Source of the DNA: Nevskia ramosa DSM 11499
GTDB taxonomy: Bacteria > Pseudomonadota > Gammaproteobacteria > Nevskiales > Nevskiaceae
Length of the DNA: 64,000 nucleotides
NCBI RefSeq assembly: GCF_000420645.1
Contig: NZ_ATVI01000011.1
Span: 62,001-126,000 of the forward strand
Direction: 5' to 3'
Shown piece by piece: positions 19,201-25,596 of this stretch; position 1 is the stretch's first letter, and every line of letters begins with the position of its first letter. Below the pieces are notes generated by a model that was given only the letters and a program-made list of their open reading frames with translations, did not search any database and was not told where the DNA came from. Position numbers and translations under genes: made by a program.

Positions 19201-20399
19201 GAATTGCCGAGGGAATCCTCGGTGCGGCTCAGCAGCCAGGCATGTGTGCCGTTTGCGCTGGTCCATTGCGCACCGGTACCGCCATAAGTCATCTTCAATC
19301 CCGACTTGGTCTCGACCGTCCAGGTTCCGGGATTCAAAGCTGTGCCGCCGCTGGATCTGATGCGGCTGAACGATTCAATCTCCGTGGCATAGGTGGCGCC
19401 GACCGCGCCGTAGGACTGCGTGGTGACCAGCCTCTGGCCGTCCAGGCAGTAGCGATCGAGCGAGTCGAAATCGATGCCGTCAGCGTTGCCGGCGCCATCC
19501 TGCGCGATAGTGGAAGGACAGCGGCCGATCTGCGACAGGCCGGACATCCCGAATCCCAAACCCATCGTCGCGTCCGGCGCCGCCGAGCCGTATTCGATCG
19601 CGAGTTGCGGCGTCATGCCCCCCAGTCCCGGTGGCAAGGACAGCGGCATGCGGTAACTCGAAGCGCCTGCGGGGGAGACTTGGAAGGAGCCGGCCGAGGA
19701 GCCCACGAGGATCGGTCCCGACGATCCTCCGCCATTGCTGGACGAATCGAAGCTACCGCTCGCGCTCGCGAACAAAGTGCTTTCTAACACCCCGCCCATT
19801 GATGTCATCAGGTCGGCGCGGCCATCGTTGTTCGCTTGGACCAATGCCACGATCAAGCCCGCGCGGCCAAGATCGATCCCGATGTCCGCGTAATTGAGGC
19901 GCTGACGAATCGTGGGTGATCCATTGCTGGCGCTAGTGGTCAACAGCAGGCTGAGACCGCCAGGTGTCAGCGCCCGGACCAGCAGTTCCACTGAACCGTC
20001 TGCGTCCGTGTCCCCGAAAATCAGCTGATGAGTTCCACTTCTCCAGACCGGACTTCCGACCATCGCTGACGAGGGGTCGGTTACGATTGAATAAGCGCCA
20101 CTAGCGTTCGAAAGTACGACGAAGGTGTTGCGCCAGCGCATCAAAACGGGAATCAACACGTCGTAATCGATCAGGACGATGTTGCTTTTCGCCTTCAACA
20201 AGAGATCCGGGTAACCGTCCGAGTTGACATCACCGCTGAAAACCTCGTATGCCGCATCGCGCAGCGCGTCTTCATACGGAGGGGGTATGGTCGCGACAGC
20301 CGGCACGCTGACCGATGACACGAACACGGCGAGCAAAAAACATCCGACACGTCGCCAAAGTGGCAGACGTTGAATCGCGACCAGATTTTCGACTCCCAT
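13260..20399 (-). CDS. Giant SpvB/FG-GAP/RHS repeat protein with variable C-terminal domain
   Basis: A 2379-residue secreted protein. Residues 1-37 form a Sec signal (RVGCFLLAVFVSSVSVPAVA). FG-GAP/VCBS-like DxNxDGxxDL repeats occur at 54-65 and at about 590-1010, with an SpvB-type domain between (SSAGSFQVSPAGASSYRMPL near 230). YD/RHS repeats fill about 1170-1960, and the RHS core with GYTGHEMLDT, GRVYDPEIGRFLSPDPF and NPLSATDPTGY lies near 1975-2040. A glycine/alanine-rich hydrophobic stretch (about 2050-2130) precedes the variable tail. In the tail, FGHVATRIGDTVYTLGPGG (about 2250) and NYIQNCGAP (about 2315) give a His and a Cys in papain/NlpC/LRAT-like order. GGGAG precedes ATG 20399. Likely a contact- or secretion-delivered polymorphic toxin; the catalytic assignment is inference. 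Confidence 0.88.
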   Translation of the reverse strand: MGVENLVAIQRLPLWRRVGCFLLAVFVSSVSVPAVATIPPPYEDALRDAAYEVFSGDVNSDGYPDLLLKAKSNIVLIDYDVLIPVLMRWRNTFVVLSNASGAYSIVTDPSSAMVGSPVWRSGTHQLIFGDTDADGSVELLVRALTPGGLSLLLTTSASNGSPTIRQRLNYADIGIDLGRAGLIVALVQANNDGRADLMTSMGGVLESTLFASASGSFDSSSNGGGSSGPILVGSSAGSFQVSPAGASSYRMPLSLPPGLGGMTPQLAIEYGSAAPDATMGLGFGMSGLSQIGRCPSTIAQDGAGNADGIDFDSLDRYCLDGQRLVTTQSYGAVGATYATEIESFSRIRSSGGTALNPGTWTVETKSGLKMTYGGTGAQWTSANGTHAWLLSRTEDSLGNSIDYLYTVDASSYRIREIRYGGNSAVGSPANLRVTFKYATRNGYIPGGFMHGAWFSRNYILNSVESSINDGATIVRSWSFTYHGPSEASSTNPPGTTPPPCVPRRPCNVLPNSIAKTNAPPAKAAVVAAKTASLNRYALTSVQECAGAAATRCLPSTTFAWAPAVGMASSSIVSTNVGRFEDNGNSGRTPADVNGDGYADFIDVSLSGGNLSISVFPKAGATKVGGYSRPELPNTTQSRWVAGDFNADGNADVAVFYKESGCGNPLYFIFGQTNYTFAGFQGGALDIPSGAACSDQPPSCPYCRTQPPNLTSNVSAPSDITQMLSGDVDGDGRDDIVLVGSSGELRLRIIYSTSTGWQSGSTWSNPLGAANLSAYRAYLADLNANGKADLVMLRLDGNGVSTYVCLELTACTGATSLMTTDVSQNAPIVGDTNGDGYADLVFVRTSGVNAYHYAFLSKGTGAFNAATFSTVTLPSSGTWRPAASDYDGDGVVDVAWFKQSSPHDLLLAAGTGTGNFTSSETIAAAFSGVPSDYALNPGDYDGDGKADLLVFSKDGNKNGAMRLAKFQGAPNLRVGTITNGFGAQVAIEYLPLTAASVYSDDPNVSAAFPLRRLNVPQYVVSRHRTQAEDLSPRFSIYRYSASRLNLQGRGPLGFARFDIQDEQTGIGESTSFRQDFPFTGMASKVERKILSPNLLISAAENTYKVLTGAQGSRFVFAERSVAKAYETTLGYVSLVTTTVSTYDYVYGDYATYGNLRTSTVSVYEGSEVGGTAFRTTSVNTFENDTNNWRLGRLRRVEVTRTNPEGDSESRVSAFDYNASSGLLAAEYVEPDRTGTYDYAKTTYVRDAVGNITNTTVSAYVPGASAPVLSSRQSSSGFSSASPYFRRFGTSDCNALNHCASRELDPATGNVLTATDANGLFTSFSYDPFGRGSGSSFIQSGKYIVSQTSREWCSERVDGCFGELTGLYAVQSTASNGSASISIYDRYEREIRRASLGPNGRWLYAQTQYDAKGRVSQVSMPRYDTSGQTFWNTTIYDTIGRPIEVRSPARESDPAGRVVKTSYRGLSSEMVDPRAARTLRVVNAMGKVVSVTNHLNEVLSYDYDAYDNLERTTDPANNAVVIDYDRRGRKIAMNDPDMGAWTYVYNGYGELVSQTDAKAQTVKLSYDSLGRMIQRDEPEGKTVWTFDTLRKGALSSVRMTQPSGNELFKKLVEYDSVGNLRREALTLGGAVQPVTSYSYDEKNRVDLLTYPSGLVLKHLYNPQGALNELRRNSADGERYWRAEAWDEWGKVSEYSLGNGIVTAVYRDQAVGQTEMIQSGPGGSATLQNWRYEWDANGNSTKRQNFVSALAYTETTSYDVLNRLYDNTVAAAEATVTSNTRYDRLANIQSQNDTGTYDYASGRPHAVTGTSGKSYDYDANGNMAFGDAANGRRSYTWASYNLPTQVTQGTAKSQFMYGPDREKRRQVASAPGQVSRTILYLSAISELHSTSSEGSYYRELIVAPSGIVAQLSSYPSSGARNLLYVHSDRLGSIEAMTNPTGQNLALMSSSPGFGYDRWGKRRDDDGYGNPSSLKFPIAKGYTGHEMLDTVNLIHMGGRVYDPEIGRFLSPDPFIQDPNNLQSYNRYSYAWNNPLSATDPTGYFSIGSIFKSIGNFIGDNWKTLTAIAIAVAAPYAAAAYLGLGSAAALTAGQAAIAGAIGGFTGGLITSGGDLKAALVGAVVGAAFAGIGQTLGKDVAWGQWDRMLEKAVAHGLVGGTVSVAQGGKFGTGFASTGVSAFFAPGIAEFASNNATGTILSAALGGTVSEIGGGKFANGAVTSAFSYALNQASQEMQARRVEALIHEPTGWGASSFGHVATRIGDTVYTLGPGGMHELPFDEYMAKNSFRSTVGSELSLSAGEASRLESYVSSYSDSYNYIQNCGAPLTIGLASIGHPIGVNILPVNLGNTLLNSGLVSRTNVYPATTQKTSPWYYPSDNAPWTR

Positions 20400-20665
20400 C
20401 TGCAGTTTCTCCCCTGCGACGTACTGCGCGTCCAGTGCTTCGTTACTCTTGGGATTTTATGTAGGACAATGTCAACGTGATGTTCACGAAAATTGACGTA
20501 ATCGCTGCCTTTTCATTGGTGTGTGAAGTGCGTCACAAATGCCATCTTCAGCAATCGATCATCTCGCCCGTGACACCCGCAGAACAGACACAGCGTTGCT
20601 GGCAGTTAATCCGACACTGCACCGGTAAAAGGTCGCCTCAACGCATCGGCCATCGATGCTGACAA

Positions 20666-20992
20666 CTAACCTTGCATGCCGAAACTATCGATGTTGCAGC
20701 TGACGTTGTCGTAGCGAACAAAGACCATCCTTGCCGAGATCTTCGCAGCGAGAATCAGAGCAAAATAGCGATTGACTTCATCTGTCGACGTCTGGCTCGG
20801 GAGGTTCAATTTTCCATCGGGGCAGGTGGCTCCGGTGTACCAAGTCGTCACGACCCCGCCAACGTAGTTTTCGAGCTTCCAGGCCGTTGGAACCTCATAG
20901 AGATGCACAACGGCCGCTTGAGACGGCGCACCGATCGATAAAGCACTACTCAAAAACGTTGCCGAAAATATCTTAGTGGCAGTCTTATTCAT
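20666..20992 (-). CDS. Small secreted protein, array member A
   Basis: A 108-residue protein with a signal peptide (IFSATFLSSALSIGAPSQA) cleaved near residue 27. The mature part has TWYTGATCPDGKLNL, then FALILAAKISARMVFVRYDN and a late Cys. This is the same plan as the other small proteins up to 24.4 kb: an aromatic/Cys pair, an Ala-rich helix ending in (S/G)xxV and a following strand with a conserved Cys. AAGG precedes ATG 20992. The region is AT-rich compared with the rest of the window. The function is unknown; the plan vaguely resembles OB-fold B subunits of AB5-type toxins, which is a weak suggestion. Confidence 0.65.
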   Translation of the reverse strand: MNKTATKIFSATFLSSALSIGAPSQAAVVHLYEVPTAWKLENYVGGVVTTWYTGATCPDGKLNLPSQTSTDEVNRYFALILAAKISARMVFVRYDNVSCNIDSFGMQG

Positions 20993-21141
20993 GCATGGCC
21001 TTCTGTTTAACTACTATACGAGAGCGTTGTTTTTTCTCTTTCAAGCCACAGATCTCTTATATCCGGTAGAGCGAGGCCACTTATCTTCGCAATCATAGTA
21101 AGTTGCGAAGATGAATATCGGCTAGATATCTACCGACTTCA

Positions 21142-21484
21142 TCACCGGACATTAAGAAATGCAAATGTCGGATACGCAGTCAAGTGCGGATAGCAGGTTT
21201 CCGCTATATACAATTGAACTGGTCTACCCGCTGTAAACGCCACCGTTAGTACGGAAAGTGTACTTTTCCCGTTCGTGACCTCCGTACTCCATCGAACCGA
21301 GACGCTGTTGCAGGATGGTGGTCCGACATCTTCACCCGATATGGTTATGTCGCAACTGGGTCCTCCGACATCGCATCCGACACTCAAGATGTTTCTAGGT
21401 GTTGAGTAAACTTGTGCATCCGATTGATTAGATAGAAAAAATAGACGGCCCCAAATGTCCAAGCAATAAATGCCTCATTGCCAT
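21142..21484 (-). pseudogene. Small secreted protein, array member B, probably frameshifted in its signal peptide
   Basis: The mature domain (ILSVGC, then SCDITISGEDVGPPSC, then VRWSTEVTNGKSTLSVL) is open from about 21462 to 21142 and is clearly homologous to the protein at 24082-24450. It has no good start: the frame opens only at a TTG and lacks a signal peptide. In the neighbouring frame an ATG at 21484 (or 21478) begins MAMRHLLLGHLGPSIF. Removing one T from the six-T run (21436-21441, A on the plus strand) would join this leader to FLSNQSDAQVYS and the mature domain. It is therefore a decayed copy, a slippage-switchable gene or a sequencing error. Confidence 0.6.
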
Positions 21485-21616
21485 GTCCGCAAATTTCGAA
21501 GTTCAGCTGTTACGCTTTCGAAAATCTCTGTCAATCTTCATAGAACATAGAGCGGCTGCCTTTTTGCTTGGCTATTTCAAATCGATCCCTAGAAGACTTT
21601 CGCTTTGTCCTGGTGA

Positions 21617-21975
21617 TTAAAAGGAGCCAGTCGAGCAGACCCCGTTTCCCACGGCATAGATCAAGCTTCCAGTAGTTTTTGCAGTAATCGCCATCGCATC
21701 TGCGATTGGCTTAGTGGCGTTGACGGATCAATAGAAAAAGCCATACCCGTGCCGGTCGGACAACTACTTGACGTACCGCCGGCGAAGCCGCCGTTTGCGA
21801 CGATCAGGTAGACGGCTCCGTTGTACGCGCTGACATTGGTCACAACGCCTTGGTATGACGATCCCACCGCCAAGAAAGGGACTGCCTCCCCAAAGGGCAA
21901 GCACAACGACAAGTAGCGGCGACACCCCTTGATCAAGCTCCTTCCCCAAGGTAGAAATTCACTTTTTACTGACAA
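21617..21975 (-). pseudogene. Small secreted protein, array member C, frameshifted
   Basis: The first frame gives SYQGVVTNVSAYNGAVYLIV and CPTGTGMAFSIDPST, typical of the array's mature N-terminal half, then runs out of frame. A frame shifted by one base continues with TKPIADAMAITAKTTGSLIY and AVGNGVCSTGSF before a stop at 21617-21619. That is the expected Ala-rich helix, strand and Cys. The lesion lies around 21725-21735. A hydrophobic leader-like peptide (SPLLVVVLALWGG) sits in yet another frame upstream, so at least two indels are likely. Non-functional as read. Confidence 0.65.
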
Positions 21976-22305
21976 TACTTATATTTTCTTATAATTTTCG
22001 TCTGTGTAATCGGATGCTGTTGCTAGCCTCACTGACTTCCTTGGCGTTTCCAAGGCCGATGTTTTCCCTTTTGTGAACTACGTCACAGTTTGAACATCCA
22101 GGTGCTTAAAAACCGGTCGCTTAAATTATTTAGATGATGTGATTATTTGACGAGTGCCAAAGACGCCGTAATGTCGGCGTATGTATTCCTCGTGTCGATG
22201 TTGGTGAGCAGGCCCGCGCATGGCAGCAATCTAGTGAGCTTCGTAATGCGGAAAAGCACAGCAGATCAATTTATTACAATGCCATCTTCATGATGAGGCC
22301 CGCCA
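21976..22305. other. AT-rich intergenic region between the divergent halves of the array
   Basis: About 330 bases that separate the minus-strand copies (A-C) from the plus-strand copies (D-H). I see no gene. It probably holds divergent promoters. The only structure noted is a short ACGCCG/CGGCGT inverted repeat at 22163-22180. Confidence 0.4.
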
Positions 22306-22623
22306 ATGAAATACATTTCAGCGCTGTGTCTGGCTTCATACCTGATATCCAACTCCGCTACTGCTGCAGTCTCATGCACGGAAACCATATTAAGTGTGGT
22401 TAATCATTCAAATGGAAACGTGTATTTTTCTACAGACGTTACTTGTGGCGTAGGCTGGTGTCAGTTGGCGGGTAGCGCTGAATTCGTTCAGAAGGGCTAC
22501 GCGATGCTGATGGCAGCACAGATAGCAGGGAAGAAGATTGCTTTCGAATGGCCAGGGTTATCCACTTGCACTCAGAACGCACCGTACTCTTCACCGGCGT
22601 ATATGCTCATGTATAACCAGTAA
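22306..22623 (+). CDS. Small secreted protein, array member D
   Basis: A 105-residue protein with a signal peptide (ALCLASYLISNSATA) cleaved near residue 20. The mature chain reads SCTETILSVVNHSNGNVYFS, then GWCQLAGSAE, then AMLMAAQIAGKKIAFEWPG and a final STC pair. The AAQ(I/A)xGKxxxF pattern and the Cys placement match members C, E and G. GAGG precedes ATG 22306. No catalytic motif is visible. It is one of the intact members of the array. Confidence 0.65.
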   Translation: MKYISALCLASYLISNSATAAVSCTETILSVVNHSNGNVYFSTDVTCGVGWCQLAGSAEFVQKGYAMLMAAQIAGKKIAFEWPGLSTCTQNAPYSSPAYMLMYNQ

Positions 22624-22733
22624 TGACTGGAAATTTTACGGTTTTGTGGAATTTTTCAATAAAATTTATTTGATGCTGTCGTGTGCCCGGTTATCGTTTT
22701 CTTTCGTTTTTATACAAACCGGAGATTTTAGCA

Positions 22734-23049
22734 ATGATTAAGAGATTGACGCTTTCTTTTTTTCGTCTCATCTTCAATTAGTTCATCTGCAGACGAGTGA
22801 ACTTCAGATTTCAAGATTGCAGATCTTTATGTCTCAGCACCGCAAAACTATCATTATAGGGTTTACGGCATGGCTCCAATATCAGCATGCGTTAATAGTC
22901 CAAATTGGGCTTATGTTAACGAAGATGACCCGGGAGCCAAGGATTCCATCGCGGCGCTTTTATCAGCTCGCGCGGTCGGAAAGACAATTAGAATACTCGT
23001 CAGCCCCGTCAATGGCTTTTTTCACATCGTGGAATTGCATCTCCGTTAA
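22734..23049 (+). pseudogene. Small secreted protein, array member H, broken by a poly-T frameshift and a stop
   Basis: An ATG at 22734 starts a signal-like peptide (MIKRLTLSFF) that shifts frame at a run of seven T (22757-22763). Losing one T gives SFFVSSSISSSADE, followed by an in-frame TGA at 22798. The same frame then reads SDFKIADLYVSAPQNYHYR, VYGMAPISACVNSPNWAYVN, DSIAALLSARAVGKTIRIL and ends at TAA 23047. The mature domain is a convincing family member, so this is a recently decayed copy. Confidence 0.65.
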
Positions 23050-23174
23050 AGCTGATTTTCGATAATTTTATCATCGTAAATCGCCTTGCACTTTCTAAAT
23101 TTGTTCTGCGATCTGGTTGATCGCGGTCCAGAGAGCCACGCGTTCTTCAGCCTATAGAGCGTTTTGGAACACTA

Positions 23175-23507
23175 ATGAGAACGTTAATCGCACTATTTGT
23201 TCTCGCTTTTCACGTGTGTGCAGTAGCGGGAAACGGGACTGGAAAAGTAGGGAAGATCCTTGTGGGTCTTCAGGGAACGCGAATTTTTATTGAGCTACTT
23301 GATCCAATCGTTCTGAACTGGCCATGCGGCAGTGTGCGCGCAGACGGCTTCCGCTACGAATTTACTCTTACACAGGGTGCTAGTAAGGAAATGCTTGCTG
23401 CAACTTTAGCGGCCCAAGCTTCCGGGAAATCTGTGCAGGTCGTTGGCACGGGCACCTGCACCGGCGACACTATGGAAGAATTGCAGTATGTCGTTGTCTC
23501 ACCTTAG
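23175..23507 (+). CDS. Small secreted protein, array member E
   Basis: A 110-residue protein with signal peptide MRTLIALFVLAFHVCAVAG. The mature chain shows the clearest form of the family: GKVGKILVGLQGTRIFIEL, WPCGS, then ATLAAQASGKSVQVVGTG and TCTGDTMEELQYVVV. I recognise this pattern from many uncharacterised proteobacterial secreted proteins but know no function. ATG 23175 is the only sensible start. It lies 126 bp after the broken copy H and 54 bp before member F. Confidence 0.7.
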   Translation: MRTLIALFVLAFHVCAVAGNGTGKVGKILVGLQGTRIFIELLDPIVLNWPCGSVRADGFRYEFTLTQGASKEMLAATLAAQASGKSVQVVGTGTCTGDTMEELQYVVVSP

Positions 23508-23561
23508 CGTTATTCTGCGTCGCCTCCATCCGTCGTACGCGCGATCATCGAGGTGGTAGCC

Positions 23562-23882
23562 ATGCGTAGGAATTGGACATATTGCTTACTTCTTGCTTTT
23601 AGCGTTGCGCCATTAACAGCCCATGCTGAAGGTTGCGCTAAAGTTGTCTCTATTGGCGTGTGTTGGAGTGGTTTTAACGCCGTAGTCGCTCAAATGGACA
23701 ACGGCGACAAACTGTATCTCGGCAATCTAAGCGATGAGCTCGGTAGAGCAAGACTAAGTATTGGATTGTCTGCCCAAGCAAGCCAAGAGAACGTGTGCTA
23801 TCAAATTCAAAGCACGAGCACGTACTGCGCAGCGCCACGTGGGGTCGCAGAATGGTGGGTGCAGGGTCGACCCCTTTTCTAG
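23562..23882 (+). CDS. Small secreted protein, array member F
   Basis: A 106-residue protein with signal peptide WTYCLLLAFSVAPLTAHA cleaved near residue 22. The mature part contains GCAKVVSIGVCWSGFNAVVA, GDKLYLGNLSDE, ARLSIGLSAQASQENVCYQI and a late Tyr-Cys. It keeps the helix-then-strand plan of the array but is more diverged. The ATG at 23562 is chosen because GAGG lies about nine bases ahead; a GTG three codons earlier would overlap that site. Confidence 0.65.
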   Translation: MRRNWTYCLLLAFSVAPLTAHAEGCAKVVSIGVCWSGFNAVVAQMDNGDKLYLGNLSDELGRARLSIGLSAQASQENVCYQIQSTSTYCAAPRGVAEWWVQGRPLF

Positions 23883-24081
23883 AACCGCCTAGCATCGCCG
23901 TCAATGCATTGTATGGGCTGCATTCAAAAAAATACGGTGCGCCAGTTGTGGTCATCGACTAGTAAAGCGCTCCGTTAATTCTCGGTGCTGACGTTCGGCG
24001 ACTGTATGTGAATTCAGGCTTAACCCTCGCCCCAGCGCCGCCTCAGAAGTAATTTTCTACTCTTCCGAAGATTTACTATCC

Positions 24082-24450
24082 ATGAAAAGAAAGTTGCGTC
24101 AGAAGGTCATCATTTTTATTAAGTTATCTAAATACCTTTCTCTTATTTTTCTCTTTTTGTGGGTAATTCCGTCTGATGCTGGTGAAGCTATCGGGTACAG
24201 AAGCATTATCGGCATGGGCTGCCATCGGACGGATCCCACGTGTTGGGCGGTCGTTGAAGGCGCAACCTTCGGACCCGCCGGTTGCCCAAACAATATTCAA
24301 GTTCGCTGGGACTCCAGCACAGACGGCGGGAAGTCCGACCTGGCGCTGATCATGATGACTTATGCCTCAGGCAAGAAGGTCAATTTCACGGTAAGTAGTA
24401 CTTGCTGGAATGGCTTTCCTACCTTTGATTGGCTGGAGGTTGGTTATTGA
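24082..24450 (+). CDS. Small secreted protein, array member G
   Basis: A 122-residue protein. A long basic N-region is followed by a hydrophobic core (YLSLIFLFLWVIPSDA) and cleavage before GEAIGYRS near residue 34. The mature chain IIGMGCHRTDPTCWAVVEG, GPAGCP, VRWDSSTDGGKSDLALIMM, ASGKKVNFTVSSTC aligns nearly end to end with member B. Five cysteines suggest disulfides. It is the last recognisable array member before the IS21-type remnant. Confidence 0.65.
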   Translation: MKRKLRQKVIIFIKLSKYLSLIFLFLWVIPSDAGEAIGYRSIIGMGCHRTDPTCWAVVEGATFGPAGCPNNIQVRWDSSTDGGKSDLALIMMTYASGKKVNFTVSSTCWNGFPTFDWLEVGY

Positions 24451-24469
24451 TATAGATGAATGCCGTTAG

Positions 24470-25100
24470 TCTCTTCGAATCTGCGTGGCGTAACCGTGCT
24501 GCAGCTTGCGTCGAGCATTGCGACGGGCAAGGTGATGCCTCCGAAAAGGAGCTCTGGCCTCGCTTCTAGAACGGCAAGTAGCTGGTCAATGAAGACGTGC
24601 TTTCTTCTACCGTCTAGCGATGATTCAGAAAATGGGTATAGCCGTTGCTAGTCGGCAGGTAGCCGATTTCGTCGATGCTCAACCGAGTCGTCTATGAAAT
24701 TGCGGCTGACGAAGTCGGGGAATTGGTCTTGTTGCTGTGTGTCGACGAGGAAAACCTGAGATTCAAGGTGCACACGAAGCGGGCTTCCGTGCTGGCTTGG
24801 ATCGCGATATAGGGAGGCGCCAGACGTGTCCCGCCGATGCCGAAAGGCCGGCAGCACACCGTTCTCTGAGTCCTCGGAGAAAGAGAATCGGATAACTCCT
24901 GCGTCGTCTTCTGGATCTTGCCGAGGGCGAACGGGCAATCGAATTCTTCTAGTGTCTCGATGAGGGGGAAACCGACGAGATTCTCCGGGATGCTGCAGGT
25001 CCAGCTGCCGCGCCTACATTTCGAGCTTGAGCAGGCCTTACAGAAATTCGGAGAAGGTCCGCTGATTCGGGACCGCCTTGGCGACGAGCTGGGGATAGAC
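24470..25100 (-). pseudogene. Degraded IS21-family IstB-type ATPase
   Basis: No single frame is intact, but fragments in successive minus-strand frames match IstB order. Near 24960 ETLEEFDCPFALGKIQ resembles the LDDFDFxFQPS segment. SEDSENGVLP and then IGGTRLAPPYIAIQAS near 24800-24870 resemble a damaged Walker A region (VxLLGPPGxGKTHLAxALGIxA). LSIDEIGYLPTSNGYTHFL near 24640-24680 matches the Walker B IDEIGYLP box. At least three frameshifts or stops are needed. No IstA gene or terminal inverted repeats were identified. It marks a former IS insertion between the secreted-protein array and the protease locus. Confidence 0.62.
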
Positions 25101-25234
25101 ACCCCCACATGGAACCGTTCAAGCACTAGTCGGGGTATCGACCATCGGCATCTCATAACCATTGATACAAAACATCAGGCTGTGCTCATTCGACCCTTTT
25201 GCAAATCAACTCGCAAAATGACTTCGGGCTTGAA

Positions 25235-25573
25235 TTAGCCCTGGATGATGCGAATGTGCCCGTCGACGAATTCGGCGACCTTGGCGCTGCCGCCCTTTTT
25301 GGGTTGCACCAAGACTGTTTTGTGATCCTTCGACTGCTTTTTGAACTTCACCGGGGCAATCGCGTCGACCACGCCTGATTTCGGGCGAAAGTATTTTTTG
25401 CGCAGGGTCGTCAGTTCGACCCCCTTTTTTACGTGTGGCATGGCAGAACTCCCCATATCGACCAAAGGCTGCGATTTCGTTACTACCTTCCAGCCCTTGA
25501 GATCGCGCGCGACGGCCTTTGCGACGGTCGTCTCCGCGGTCTTGCGCGCAATTTGCGTAGTCTTCCTAAGCAT
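25235..25573 (-). CDS. Small basic protein downstream of the MBL-C25 protease
   Basis: A 112-residue, strongly Lys/Arg-rich protein with no signal peptide or membrane segment. It opens MLRKTTQIARKTAETTVAKA (amphipathic, basic) and later has TLRKKYFRPKSGVVDAIAPV and VKFKKQSKDHKTVLVQPKKG. No family is recognised. AGGAG precedes ATG 25573, and the gene starts 23 bp after the protease gene's stop, so the two form an operon. A small basic partner of a caspase-fold protease could be its substrate, an adaptor or a toxin released by cleavage. This is inference; the gene is real on spacing and ribosome-site grounds. Confidence 0.65.
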   Translation of the reverse strand: MLRKTTQIARKTAETTVAKAVARDLKGWKVVTKSQPLVDMGSSAMPHVKKGVELTTLRKKYFRPKSGVVDAIAPVKFKKQSKDHKTVLVQPKKGGSAKVAEFVDGHIRIIQG

Positions 25574-25596
25574 TGTCGAGGCTCCTATTAATTCTG

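Noticed and set aside
20400-20480. A perfect TTGACA hexamer on the minus strand upstream of the RHS gene
   Set aside because: No acceptable -10 hexamer lies 16-18 bases downstream, so I do not call it a promoter.
22163-22180. Short ACGCCG/CGGCGT inverted repeat in the secreted-protein array
   Set aside because: A six-base stem without a T-run or nearby gene end is not enough to call a terminator or operator.
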